Shown one piece after another: positions 12,708 through 25,800 of a stretch of DNA of 64,000 nucleotides (the first letter of the stretch is position 1; each line of letters opens with the position of its first letter). The DNA is taken from positions 1 to 64,000 of the forward strand of contig JAHLMK010000018.1 in the NCBI GenBank assembly GCA_019915135.1, written 5' to 3'. A program made the position numbers and the translations under genes. Under the pieces are notes generated by a model. It had not been told where the DNA came from. It searched no databases and saw nothing but the letters and a program-made list of their open reading frames with translations. Source of the stretch: Strobilurus pachycystidiatus. Its lineage: Eukaryota; Basidiomycota; Agaricomycetes; Agaricales; Physalacriaceae.

Positions 12708-15700
12708 AGCAGTCGTCTTGTGTGATTGACCTTTGTTGCTCGTTGGTCGAGTCGTCCAAAGCTAACACGAGTCTGATCACAGATCCGCTCAAGTCGCATA
12801 CACTATCCGTCTCCGTCTGAGCATTGCATGAGTCATAGAAACAGGTCTAGCGCCTCAGACGCACACAGTCCCGTGTCCCAACCGTCAAGCGCGACAGCGT
12901 CTTTCACAGTAGTGAACACGCCTCACCCTCGCCACAGCACAGCACTGATAGACTGTTTTCACGCCACGGAGACACTCTCCTCACCCTTCGCTGACCTTTC
13001 TACACCTCACCAGAAGTCGGTGTGAGCATCGAGTTCCCTGACCCTGCGTTGACAAGTCAAACACGCATCCGAGTCAAAGCGAGTGACATTCCGCAATGAG
13101 AATCAGCTCGATCATAGTCTGTGACTCGTGAACAAGTGCTCGACATAGTATTGAACGCATCGAGTCGCTTGCCCCGCATTGCATTCAACACACAAGTGTC
13201 ACACTTGAAGCCGAGAACGCGCATCCCGAGTCCTTGGCATTTCTCACGTCTTCCGAGTCAGATTGCAAGCCTCGTCCTTGGCACCCTCAGTCGCATACAC
13301 TGTCCGTTGCTACCGTCACTGACCCAACTCAGTCAAAACGCAAGTCCAGCACCTTCCACGCCACTCCTCGACCTCCGCGCGCTACGCAGAATGTGTTCAG
13401 AACGTGAAATTGATCAAAATTGCACTGTAAGCCACGCACTGTGCACGCAAATGAACGACATCACTCAGTCTTCAGTGCTGCATCAAGTCAGCAACCAGCC
13501 TGCGATGCGTCCACCATGCACAAGCCCAAGAGCGTCTTCAGTAGTAGTTGACACACCTCACCCTCGCCACAACACATACAGACCGTCCAACCTGGCCCAA
13601 CACCCCTCACCCTCACCACAACACAGATTGTACATTTCTTCAACTCTTTGCGCACCCTAACCCTCACTGCTTCCCTCACAAAGTTCAGTAACGGCAGAAG
13701 CGCGCATGCACACACACCTCCGTGTCTCAACTGTGTTGAGTGACATTCCCTCCGCCCAAGCAGTCGTCTTGTGTGATTGACCTTTGTTGCTCGTTGGTCG
13801 AGTCGTCCAAAGCTAACACGAGTCTGATCACAGATCCGCTCAAGTCGCATACACTATCCGTCTCCGTCTGAGCATTGCATGAGTCATAGAAACAGGTCTA
13901 GCGCCTCAGACGCACACAGTCCCGTGTCCCAACCGTCAAGCGCGACAGCGTCTTTCACAGTAGTGAACACGCCTCACCCTCGCCACAGCACAGCACTGAT
14001 AGACTGTTTTCACGCCACGGAGACACTCTCCTCACCCTTCGCTGACCTTTCTACACCTCACCAGAAGTCGGTGTGAGCATCGAGTTCCCTGACCCTGCGT
14101 TGACAAGTCAAACACGCATCCGAGTCAAAGCGAGTGACATTCCGCAATGAGAATCAGCTCGATCATAGTCTGTGACTCGTGAACAAGTGCTCGACATAGT
14201 ATTGAACGCATCGAGTCGCTTGCCCCGCATTGCATTCAACACACAAGTGTCACACTTGAAGCCGAGAACGCGCATCCCGAGTCCTTGGCATTTCTCACGT
14301 CTTCCGAGTCAGATTGCAAGCCTCGTCCTTGGCACCCTCAGTCGCATACACTGTCCGTTGCTACCGTCACTGACCCAACTCAGTCAAAACGCAAGTCCAG
14401 CACCTTCCACGCCACTCCTCGACCTCCGCGCGCTACGCAGAATGTGTTCAGAACGTGAAATTGATCAAAATTGCACTGTAAGCCACGCACTGTGCACGCA
14501 AATGAACGACATCACTCAGTCTTCAGTGCTGCATCAAGTCAGCAACCAGCCTGCGATGCGTCCACCATGCACAAGCCCAAGAGCGTCTTCAGTAGTAGTT
14601 GACACACCTCACCCTCGCCACAACACATACAGACCGTCCAACCTGGCCCAACACCCCTCACCCTCACCACAACACAGATTGTACATTTCTTCAACTCTTT
14701 GCGCACCCTAACCCTCACTGCTTCCCTCACAAAGTTCAGTAACGGCAGAAGCGCGCATGCACACACACCTCCGTGTCTCAACTGTGTTGAGTGACATTCC
14801 CTCCGCCCAAGCAGTCGTCTTGTGTGATTGACCTTTGTTGCTCGTTGGTCGAGTCGTCCAAAGCTAACACGAGTCTGATCACAGATCCGCTCAAGTCGCA
14901 TACACTATCCGTCTCCGTCTGAGCATTGCATGAGTCATAGAAACAGGTCTAGCGCCTCAGACGCACACAGTCCCGTGTCCCAACCGTCAAGCGCGACAGC
15001 GTCTTTCACAGTAGTGAACACGCCTCACCCTCGCCACAGCACAGCACTGATAGACTGTTTTCACGCCACGGAGACACTCTCCTCACCCTTCGCTGACCTT
15101 TCTACACCTCACCAGAAGTCGGTGTGAGCATCGAGTTCCCTGACCCTGCGTTGACAAGTCAAACACGCATCCGAGTCAAAGCGAGTGACATTCCGCAATG
15201 AGAATCAGCTCGATCATAGTCTGTGACTCGTGAACAAGTGCTCGACATAGTATTGAACGCATCGAGTCGCTTGCCCCGCATTGCATTCAACACACAAGTG
15301 TCACACTTGAAGCCGAGAACGCGCATCCCGAGTCCTTGGCATTTCTCACGTCTTCCGAGTCAGATTGCAAGCCTCGTCCTTGGCACCCTCAGTCGCATAC
15401 ACTGTCCGTTGCTACCGTCACTGACCCAACTCAGTCAAAACGCAAGTCCAGCACCTTCCACGCCACTCCTCGACCTCCGCGCGCTACGCAGAATGTGTTC
15501 AGAACGTGAAATTGATCAAAATTGCACTGTAAGCCACGCACTGTGCACGCAAATGAACGACATCACTCAGTCTTCAGTGCTGCATCAAGTCAGCAACCAG
15601 CCTGCGATGCGTCCACCATGCACAAGCCCAAGAGCGTCTTCAGTAGTAGTTGACACACCTCACCCTCGCCACAACACATACAGACCGTCCAACCTGGCCC

Positions 15701-18700
15701 AACACCCCTCACCCTCACCACAACACAGATTGTACATTTCTTCAACTCTTTGCGCACCCTAACCCTCACTGCTTCCCTCACAAAGTTCAGTAACGGCAGA
15801 AGCGCGCATGCACACACACCTCCGTGTCTCAACTGTGTTGAGTGACATTCCCTCCGCCCAAGCAGTCGTCTTGTGTGATTGACCTTTGTTGCTCGTTGGT
15901 CGAGTCGTCCAAAGCTAACACGAGTCTGATCACAGATCCGCTCAAGTCGCATACACTATCCGTCTCCGTCTGAGCATTGCATGAGTCATAGAAACAGGTC
16001 TAGCGCCTCAGACGCACACAGTCCCGTGTCCCAACCGTCAAGCGCGACAGCGTCTTTCACAGTAGTGAACACGCCTCACCCTCGCCACAGCACAGCACTG
16101 ATAGACTGTTTTCACGCCACGGAGACACTCTCCTCACCCTTCGCTGACCTTTCTACACCTCACCAGAAGTCGGTGTGAGCATCGAGTTCCCTGACCCTGC
16201 GTTGACAAGTCAAACACGCATCCGAGTCAAAGCGAGTGACATTCCGCAATGAGAATCAGCTCGATCATAGTCTGTGACTCGTGAACAAGTGCTCGACATA
16301 GTATTGAACGCATCGAGTCGCTTGCCCCGCATTGCATTCAACACACAAGTGTCACACTTGAAGCCGAGAACGCGCATCCCGAGTCCTTGGCATTTCTCAC
16401 GTCTTCCGAGTCAGATTGCAAGCCTCGTCCTTGGCACCCTCAGTCGCATACACTGTCCGTTGCTACCGTCACTGACCCAACTCAGTCAAAACGCAAGTCC
16501 AGCACCTTCCACGCCACTCCTCGACCTCCGCGCGCTACGCAGAATGTGTTCAGAACGTGAAATTGATCAAAATTGCACTGTAAGCCACGCACTGTGCACG
16601 CAAATGAACGACATCACTCAGTCTTCAGTGCTGCATCAAGTCAGCAACCAGCCTGCGATGCGTCCACCATGCACAAGCCCAAGAGCGTCTTCAGTAGTAG
16701 TTGACACACCTCACCCTCGCCACAACACATACAGACCGTCCAACCTGGCCCAACACCCCTCACCCTCACCACAACACAGATTGTACATTTCTTCAACTCT
16801 TTGCGCACCCTAACCCTCACTGCTTCCCTCACAAAGTTCAGTAACGGCAGAAGCGCGCATGCACACACACCTCCGTGTCTCAACTGTGTTGAGTGACATT
16901 CCCTCCGCCCAAGCAGTCGTCTTGTGTGATTGACCTTTGTTGCTCGTTGGTCGAGTCGTCCAAAGCTAACACGAGTCTGATCACAGATCCGCTCAAGTCG
17001 CATACACTATCCGTCTCCGTCTGAGCATTGCATGAGTCATAGAAACAGGTCTAGCGCCTCAGACGCACACAGTCCCGTGTCCCAACCGTCAAGCGCGACA
17101 GCGTCTTTCACAGTAGTGAACACGCCTCACCCTCGCCACAGCACAGCACTGATAGACTGTTTTCACGCCACGGAGACACTCTCCTCACCCTTCGCTGACC
17201 TTTCTACACCTCACCAGAAGTCGGTGTGAGCATCGAGTTCCCTGACCCTGCGTTGACAAGTCAAACACGCATCCGAGTCAAAGCGAGTGACATTCCGCAA
17301 TGAGAATCAGCTCGATCATAGTCTGTGACTCGTGAACAAGTGCTCGACATAGTATTGAACGCATCGAGTCGCTTGCCCCGCATTGCATTCAACACACAAG
17401 TGTCACACTTGAAGCCGAGAACGCGCATCCCGAGTCCTTGGCATTTCTCACGTCTTCCGAGTCAGATTGCAAGCCTCGTCCTTGGCACCCTCAGTCGCAT
17501 ACACTGTCCGTTGCTACCGTCACTGACCCAACTCAGTCAAAACGCAAGTCCAGCACCTTCCACGCCACTCCTCGACCTCCGCGCGCTACGCAGAATGTGT
17601 TCAGAACGTGAAATTGATCAAAATTGCACTGTAAGCCACGCACTGTGCACGCAAATGAACGACATCACTCAGTCTTCAGTGCTGCATCAAGTCAGCAACC
17701 AGCCTGCGATGCGTCCACCATGCACAAGCCCAAGAGCGTCTTCAGTAGTAGTTGACACACCTCACCCTCGCCACAACACATACAGACCGTCCAACCTGGC
17801 CCAACACCCCTCACCCTCACCACAACACAGATTGTACATTTCTTCAACTCTTTGCGCACCCTAACCCTCACTGCTTCCCTCACAAAGTTCAGTAACGGCA
17901 GAAGCGCGCATGCACACACACCTCCGTGTCTCAACTGTGTTGAGTGACATTCCCTCCGCCCAAGCAGTCGTCTTGTGTGATTGACCTTTGTTGCTCGTTG
18001 GTCGAGTCGTCCAAAGCTAACACGAGTCTGATCACAGATCCGCTCAAGTCGCATACACTATCCGTCTCCGTCTGAGCATTGCATGAGTCATAGAAACAGG
18101 TCTAGCGCCTCAGACGCACACAGTCCCGTGTCCCAACCGTCAAGCGCGACAGCGTCTTTCACAGTAGTGAACACGCCTCACCCTCGCCACAGCACAGCAC
18201 TGATAGACTGTTTTCACGCCACGGAGACACTCTCCTCACCCTTCGCTGACCTTTCTACACCTCACCAGAAGTCGGTGTGAGCATCGAGTTCCCTGACCCT
18301 GCGTTGACAAGTCAAACACGCATCCGAGTCAAAGCGAGTGACATTCCGCAATGAGAATCAGCTCGATCATAGTCTGTGACTCGTGAACAAGTGCTCGACA
18401 TAGTATTGAACGCATCGAGTCGCTTGCCCCGCATTGCATTCAACACACAAGTGTCACACTTGAAGCCGAGAACGCGCATCCCGAGTCCTTGGCATTTCTC
18501 ACGTCTTCCGAGTCAGATTGCAAGCCTCGTCCTTGGCACCCTCAGTCGCATACACTGTCCGTTGCTACCGTCACTGACCCAACTCAGTCAAAACGCAAGT
18601 CCAGCACCTTCCACGCCACTCCTCGACCTCCGCGCGCTACGCAGAATGTGTTCAGAACGTGAAATTGATCAAAATTGCACTGTAAGCCACGCACTGTGCA

Positions 18701-20766
18701 CGCAAATGAACGACATCACTCAGTCTTCAGTGCTGCATCAAGTCAGCAACCAGCCTGCGATGCGTCCACCATGCACAAGCCCAAGAGCGTCTTCAGTAGT
18801 AGTTGACACACCTCACCCTCGCCACAACACATACAGACCGTCCAACCTGGCCCAACACCCCTCACCCTCACCACAACACAGATTGTACATTTCTTCAACT
18901 CTTTGCGCACCCTAACCCTCACTGCTTCCCTCACAAAGTTCAGTAACGGCAGAAGCGCGCATGCACACACACCTCCGTGTCTCAACTGTGTTGAGTGACA
19001 TTCCCTCCGCCCAAGCAGTCGTCTTGTGTGATTGACCTTTGTTGCTCGTTGGTCGAGTCGTCCAAAGCTAACACGAGTCTGATCACAGATCCGCTCAAGT
19101 CGCATACACTATCCGTCTCCGTCTGAGCATTGCATGAGTCATAGAAACAGGTCTAGCGCCTCAGACGCACACAGTCCCGTGTCCCAACCGTCAAGCGCGA
19201 CAGCGTCTTTCACAGTAGTGAACACGCCTCACCCTCGCCACAGCACAGCACTGATAGACTGTTTTCACGCCACGGAGACACTCTCCTCACCCTTCGCTGA
19301 CCTTTCTACACCTCACCAGAAGTCGGTGTGAGCATCGAGTTCCCTGACCCTGCGTTGACAAGTCAAACACGCATCCGAGTCAAAGCGAGTGACATTCCGC
19401 AATGAGAATCAGCTCGATCATAGTCTGTGACTCGTGAACAAGTGCTCGACATAGTATTGAACGCATCGAGTCGCTTGCCCCGCATTGCATTCAACACACA
19501 AGTGTCACACTTGAAGCCGAGAACGCGCATCCCGAGTCCTTGGCATTTCTCACGTCTTCCGAGTCAGATTGCAAGCCTCGTCCTTGGCACCCTCAGTCGC
19601 ATACACTGTCCGTTGCTACCGTCACTGACCCAACTCAGTCAAAACGCAAGTCCAGCACCTTCCACGCCACTCCTCGACCTCCGCGCGCTACGCAGAATGT
19701 GTTCAGAACGTGAAATTGATCAAAATTGCACTGTAAGCCACGCACTGTGCACGCAAATGAACGACATCACTCAGTCTTCAGTGCTGCATCAAGTCAGCAA
19801 CCAGCCTGCGATGCGTCCACCATGCACAAGCCCAAGAGCGTCTTCAGTAGTAGTTGACACACCTCACCCTCGCCACAACACATACAGACCGTCCAACCTG
19901 GCCCAACACCCCTCACCCTCACCACAACACAGATTGTACATTTCTTCAACTCTTTGCGCACCCTAACCCTCACTGCTTCCCTCACAAAGTTCAGTAACGG
20001 CAGAAGCGCGCATGCACACACACCTCCGTGTCTCAACTGTGTTGAGTGACATTCCCTCCGCCCAAGCAGTCGTCTTGTGTGATTGACCTTTGTTGCTCGT
20101 TGGTCGAGTCGTCCAAAGCTAACACGAGTCTGATCACAGATCCGCTCAAGTCGCATACACTATCCGTCTCCGTCTGAGCATTGCATGAGTCATAGAAACA
20201 GGTCTAGCGCCTCAGACGCACACAGTCCCGTGTCCCAACCGTCAAGCGCGACAGCGTCTTTCACAGTAGTGAACACGCCTCACCCTCGCCACAGCACAGC
20301 ACTGATAGACTGTTTTCACGCCACGGAGACACTCTCCTCACCCTTCGCTGACCTTTCTACACCTCACCAGAAGTCGGTGTGAGCATCGAGTTCCCTGACC
20401 CTGCGTTGACAAGTCAAACACGCATCCGAGTCAAAGCGAGTGACATTCCGCAATGAGAATCAGCTCGATCATAGTCTGTGACTCGTGAACAAGTGCTCGA
20501 CATAGTATTGAACGCATCGAGTCGCTTGCCCCGCATTGCATTCAACACACAAGTGTCACACTTGAAGCCGAGAACGCGCATCCCGAGTCCTTGGCATTTC
20601 TCACGTCTTCCGAGTCAGATTGCAAGCCTCGTCCTTGGCACCCTCAGTCGCATACACTGTCCGTTGCTACCGTCACTGACCCAACTCAGTCAAAACGCAA
20701 GTCCAGCACCTTCCACGCCACTCCTCGACCTCCGCGCGCTACGCAGAATGTGTTCAGAACGTGAAA
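12708..20766. repeat. 1051 bp tandem array, seven full units plus a truncated eighth
   Basis: Units start at 12708, 13759, 14810, 15861, 16912, 17963, 19014 and 20065 with the shared start AGCAGTCGTCTTG. The period is exactly 1051 bp and compared units are identical. The eighth stops at about 20766 inside the sequence AACGTGAAA, after 702 bp. Within the unit, CACCCTCGCC and GAGTC-type words recur, and one telomere-like CACCCTAACCCTCAC occurs near 13656. A plus frame of 179 codons and a minus frame of 120 codons repeat in every unit. Both have poor, low-complexity composition, and I do not treat either as a gene. Confidence 0.95.
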
Positions 20767-21190
20767 CTGCTTAATGTGGCATTTTTCACCAAGTCGTTTG
20801 GTCCTGGTCTCATTGAGAACAGAAACAAGGCAAAAAAGCTTTAAATCCCAAGCTGAAATCATATTACACCCATTTTCATATCTCGGCATGCCCTCTCATG
20901 TCAATTATTAGGGATTCCTCACCATATAAACACCTAGTTGGTCTTTCCTACCTTGCTTGGCTGCCACACAGCTCAATCAATGTTGTCAGCCACAGAAACA
21001 GTGCCAAACGTGTTGTGGTAGTTAGAACTACTAAGATTACAGGCAACTATGCTATTTCAGTTGATTAGATTGCCAGAAAATGCGTTGGGAATAACGACGG
21101 GAGCAGGTGATCAATGTAGAAGGGACGCGATTCTCCCGCTAACAATGGCGGAAATCGCGTCAGAGTGGCAATATGAATGTAATCAATTGG
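20767..21190. other. AT-richer spacer after the 1051 bp array, no gene seen
   Basis: This is the first single-copy sequence inside the arrays. No reading frame looks coding. A small inverted repeat, GACGCGATT/AATCGCGTC, lies at 21124-21132 and 21153-21161. Confidence 0.6.
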
Positions 21191-21230
21191 GCGCCTCATT
21201 GCAGCGCTTACCGGTTGCATAAATACATAT

Positions 21231-21590
21231 CTACAGAGAGCTCAGCATTGGAAATGGCCACGCTGGTTCAAAACCGGCATATCCACCATTAAAGAAACAG
21301 AAGCACACCTGAAACGGGTGCGCGTCTCCAAAGGGCGTCGTGCTCATGCCGATGGACCCCGCCCGTTTCCAATCCAATGGCGGGGCAAGGCATCGAGGTG
21401 TCGTCGCGAGTGTCGCGGGTCTCGTCCAGGTCGTCGTCCAGACCTTCGTCGTCCTGCTGTAGCCCCAAAGGCGGCTCGGGATGCGTGCTGCCCGTTCGTG
21501 AAGCCTACGCGTCGTGGTGCCATACACGTCCTGCTCCTGCGCCGACGATGGCGCATCCAGCAAGCGAGAAGGCGCGCGGCGGCGGTGACG
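21231..21590 (-). pseudogene. Decayed copy A of a small gene with signal-like leader
   Basis: This minus-strand stretch aligns by eye with the two copies to its right: a shared Ala-Gln-(Glu/Gln) site after the leader, then a Gln-Asp-Asp-Glu-rich segment, and a downstream CTCATTGNAGNGCTTACC block (21190-21212; compare 22228-22255). No reading frame runs through the whole copy and no start codon equivalent to that of copy C is evident. The function of the family is not recognised. Confidence 0.4.
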
Positions 21591-21596
21591 GCCTAC

Positions 21597-21947
21597 GTCT
21601 CGGGCAGATCTGGATCTACGGACGCTAGTAGCAAAGTAAAAGGATGCGCGGTGTACACTGGCTTACCTGACAAAAACAACGAGAGACGCACCGTGGATGG
21701 GCGCCCGTCGCCTGCCGTCGCGCCGGACTGATACCAACGGAGCCGACCTTGGTCTGTTATCGTCGTCCCATGTCAGGTCGTCGTCCTCATGCTGCAGATT
21801 CAAAGCCGGCAGAGGCTGCTCAGTCTGCCCATGTCCAATGTTGTTGAGGACAAAGCGTCGCCAAGTTCTGCCATCGATGGTGGGGTGGCTCCTGCGCCAT
21901 TGGTAGAGAAGGAGACGCGAGGTTCGCGACGCGTAGGCAGCGTCCAA
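21597..21947 (-). pseudogene. Decayed copy B of a small gene with signal-like leader
   Basis: The start position corresponding to the ATG of copy C reads TTG here (21945-21947), followed by the same GACGCTGCC. Frame breaks follow within the coding part. A short second exon, 21597-21624, bounded by AG and GT, aligns with the second exon of copy C; both share an AGATCTGGA(C/T)CTACG core (plus strand). Preserved exon borders alongside lost start and frame indicate a gene duplicate in decay, not chance similarity. Confidence 0.45.
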
Positions 21948-22255
21948 GACGGCTGAAGATAGCGCGAATGAGACCCAAAGGGAGAAAGGGAAAAACGCGC
22001 CGAGAACGATGATGAACAGGTGGTCGTCGTCGTGGTCAGCGAGCAGAAGACTTAGGACAGCTCGCCTTCAAAAACCGTACAACAAGTAAGGAACCTGATC
22101 TGATGTACGATGTTTTGGGGCGGCGGGGTCGGAGCGACGACAGGGAGTGGGTAGAAAGTACGAACAGCGCCGATGAAAGTGCAAATGCAGCAGCGGTCGA
22201 GGGGTGCGGTAAATACGAGACGAAATATGGGTGGGTGCCTCATTGGAGGGCTTAC

Positions 22256-22611
22256 CCCGCGCGTAGATCTGGACCTACGCCCGCATCAGTACTAAAAAAA
22301 GTACACCAGCTCAGACGCGGCGTATGACACAAGAGATAGAGGGTCACACACCTTGAACGAGCGCCCGCCCCCGGACGGCGCGCTCGTAGCATATTGACGG
22401 GCCTGCATCCCATCCTTCAGCGAGCGGAAATCCATCTGTCGTTGGATGGCGCGCTCGTCTTGCAGCTTCAGGACTTGCTGACACTTCTCGCTGCCCAAGT
22501 TGATGGGGCTTACGCGTTGTCAAAGTTGTGGCATCCAGTGCGGGTTGGCTGCTGGGCCAGTGGGAGTGGAAGCAAGGCAAAGCAGAGGAGCGCGACGCAG
22601 GCAGCGTCCAT
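22256..22611 (-). pseudogene. Copy C: small secreted-type gene with a single frameshift
   Basis: From ATG at 22611 the minus strand encodes a hydrophobic leader (MDAACVALLCFALLPLPLAQ) typical of a signal peptide, then a short Cys-containing stretch. It hits a stop at about 22512 (GCG TAA). One base out of frame the reading continues as about 50 plausible residues (LGSEKCQQVLKLQDERAIQR onwards) to a splice donor at 22349. Comparison with copy B (GCTTTGTCC against GCGTAAGCC) suggests one T was lost. A second exon, 22256-22291, would follow a 58 bp intron. The region upstream of the start (about 22640-22760) resembles 25565-25650. No known family is recognised. Confidence 0.5.
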
Positions 22612-22807
22612 GACGGCGGCGCGGGACAGAGTTGAGGTGTGGGCGGGGCGGGTGGAAGGGAGAGACGCGACGACGACGAGCAGCAGGTCGTGGTCGTCGT
22701 GGTCAGCAAGCAAGGGACACTAGATTCGGATTTGCCGGCGGCAACGATGTCATCTTCCCGCTCTCTTCTCAACAGTGACAGCCCCGCCCCAGCTCGAACA
22801 TCCGAGC

Positions 22808-25800
22808 CTACCACCAGCACGTCAGAGGGTCACCGCTGTCTTCCTGAACGCCGCCGCCATCTCTCTCTGGCTCCAGCGCCGCCGCCAGCCTCCACGCCAC
22901 GCAGATTACTCCCAACGAAGACGTGTGGTACCTCGACGAGGTTGACCTCGGACGTCGACGGGATATGAGAGAGGGTGTCGAGCGAAGGGTGGGATGAGGA
23001 GGTGGGCATGGTCTGATGTGCACAGCGCTCAGCACGCCCCGACACTTGGCGTCCATTTGCCGCCACCCTACCGTCACGACGTCACGAAAATTCTCACCTG
23101 TCTTGGCGTTCATTGCTGCTGTCGACGCGTCGACGCGTACTGGGTATGCCCTTCCTTCCCGTAGCCAAGTATGTGCGCTTGCTGCAGCGAAACCCCGGAC
23201 GACCCCAATCTGGCATTGATTATTGGACTGGTGCTTGGCATCGGTGCGTTTGCATAGGTTCCACTGTCCTGCGCGCCGCTCACCTTCTATCCCATCCAGG
23301 CGCGCCGTTTTTTCTGGCACCTTGTTATGAAGTTGGACACGACACAGGCGGCTGCGGCGGCGCGTTCTACATGATTTTGCCTTGCCCTCTATGGCGCACC
23401 ATGAGCAGAGGTCACAAAGCATCAGCAGGCCGGAACCCGCCCTCCATCGCTCGTAGCCCGGATCTCACGCTAGCTGATCATGTAAATGTGAGCTTTTTCT
23501 CAGTGCTGTGGCTTGGGTTTACATCATGACGATACGCAGATACTTCTACGGCTATCTCTTGTAATATTGCTCTGAAATCCAGGATTCAATTTATGTTCTG
23601 TCTGTCTGGCGCTCCAATAAGTAATCCGGACTACGTTTCCTCGGATTGCGAAGTAACTGGGCAAGCCCATTCCTGACGACTTGGCACGGGTAAAGTCTTC
23701 GTCTCTTGGCGCTCACCGATCCGCAACCTCGACCAATTCATCTTTGGTCGTCAACTTTGCAGTGTGCCCTAGCTATACTCGTTCCCACAATATGGCGGCT
23801 ACACATGTGCTAGAACCTTGGCGCGCGACGAACCGTCATGATCTTCCGTGGTCGGCACCAACAAAATGAGCTCATTCGGTGGATGATGTGACCGGCGTCT
23901 CAACGTTCTTCGATTCAACCCCCAATCCCAAACGTTCATTCCTGGGAAACGCTCATCTCGTCGGTCTGCCGAGGAGTCGGCGGCGAGGACTGTCCCCTCG
24001 TTGGAAAGGTGCGCACTCGATATGTATCCAAATGTGGCATACTGACGATATCTCTCCTGCAGTCGCGATCTGATTTCCTTCGGATATCTATATATCTCGC
24101 GAAGACGCCTGTACGGCGCACCGCGCGCTCTTACAACTCCGAAATCCCTTTTCCGCGAGAGGCTCGGCGGCGGCTGTCTATAGTGCTGGGTACGGTCTGG
24201 GATGCATGACGATGCGCTTTGCTTCGACTGAGTGCGACATCGACACCCTTTCCAGCATCGCAGAACGAGAGTGCGGATTGGAGTCCTGGAGAATGCTGGT
24301 CGTGTTGACAGCGTAAAGTCTGGTCACAAGTCCGGTACCGCGTCAATTGTAAATATTCATCTCCTGTTAAATCATCGTCTCGGAAAGTATGATATTCCAC
24401 GTCTGTAGATCTCCGTACTCTAACAATGCAACGAAACATTTTGCTTCTTCGCATGTGTATTCAACCAAAGTACATATCAGATACAATACCGGTACCGTCG
24501 ACGCGCTCCCACAGCGCGTAGCTCCGCCCACTCTTCGTCACTTCGTCGAGTACATTGCTCCATTATCTTCCTCGTCGACGTCTTGGTCAGGACCCGGAGC
24601 CATCACCTGATGCGAAAATTCTTAGTGTCATGAGATACATAGATCGAGTGAAAAGACTGCAGAATAGGTTAGAAAGAAGAAAGAAAGCATAAGAGGCGCG
24701 CGCACCACGATAGGCCATGTCATGTGCTCATTGGTGCTGATAGAGATGGTGTTGAACACGGCGCATCGTGAAGCGGTGCTGAGATGCGGCCCAGGCGTCG
24801 GCGGGCGCCGCTTGTCCAGTCAAGAAGCGCCCTGGGAAAATGAAAAAGGGCGACCGTGGCTGCAAATACCATTCAGTCTAATGACGCCGGTGGAAAGAGA
24901 ATTACAACATACCCTAACGCCGCTAGTTGGTGGAAGCACACACTATGACAACCTATACGATCGCCTCCATCTCGGTGATATTCGGCTTCCGAAGGCATCG
25001 AGTCCACCACCGTCGGAGAGACGGTCAGTACTGCGGGACAGCAGGACGTGCCGATGAAGGAATGATTAAACGCCTCCCAGAGTATACCACGTCAAGCCGA
25101 GAGAGCGCCGCCATCGTAGGAGAAACCTGTTCTGGCGGCAGGGATGCACGACAGGATTGGAGATGTGCATGTCCGGTACTGGGTGATGGATGGCTTGGAT
25201 GGAGCGGGAAAATCGTCGAGCGGAGGTCACTAAGTGCAAAAGCAACGTATACCGCGCACGACTTGCCCATCATAAGAACAGGAGACAAGGTGATGGGAAG
25301 ATTACGATGACGCACCGGAAGGCGTATGCCACGATAATCCTGCCCGCAAGGACGGGAACAGAGAGAGCGTTGAGCACAGGTAAGGACACCTGTCTGATCC
25401 AAAGAAAGAACCTGGGCGTTTCTGAGGGCGCGCCATGAAAGCCATAATGGAAGCTACGGGAGGACTTGAGGAGGAGAAGGCCGGAATGGCAGGGGCCAGG
25501 ATGCGTGGCCGGGGGGAAGGACGAGAACGGGAACCAGTCATATGCGAGAGGCGGAAGAGATGTGTCGACGCAACCAGTGGTCGTCGTCGTCTGCAAGAAC
25601 GGAGATCGGACCGTCAACCAGGCATGATTTGGATTTGCCGGCGGCGATAACCACCCGCTCACCCACTTGCGACACTCTCGATGACTTCGGGAACACTCCT
25701 CTCGTCCCACCCCACGTTCTGTACACAGGTTTCTGACATTCCAACATGCAGCAGCGCTTCTCCTTGACGACGCCTGCAATACGACCGCAACATGGATGCA

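Larger units (their letters stand above)
709..12708. repeat. Subtelomeric higher-order tandem repeat, 5024 bp period
   Basis: Two building blocks recur in the order AB, ABB, AB, ABB, AB. Landmarks in block A end at 1166, 3150, 6190, 8174 and 11214, with spacings 1984, 3040, 1984, 3040. Landmarks in block B start at 1823, 3817, 4863, 6847, 8841, 9887 and 11871. The compound period is 5024 bp (1994+1046+1984). Alternate A blocks (second and fourth) carry an extra 10 bp, CCTAAGCTAG, near 3232 and 8256, which confirms that the 5 kb unit and not the 2 kb unit was last amplified. Copies look identical where lines were compared. The array stops at GGTAGCTAG, where the 1051 bp array begins. Confidence 0.95.

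Noticed and set aside
13121..13660. 179-codon plus frame in every 1051 bp unit
   Set aside because: Low-complexity Ser/Pro/His composition driven by repeated CACCC and GAGTC words, non-ATG start, and no conservation that could be tested because units are identical.
21318..21731. Plus-strand frames opposite the decayed signal-leader genes
   Set aside because: Arg-rich shadows; the minus strand shows shared leader and splice borders across three copies.
22808..23422. 204-codon minus frame
   Set aside because: Arg/Ser/Cys-rich, overlapped by other frames on both strands, no motif and no plausible exon partners.
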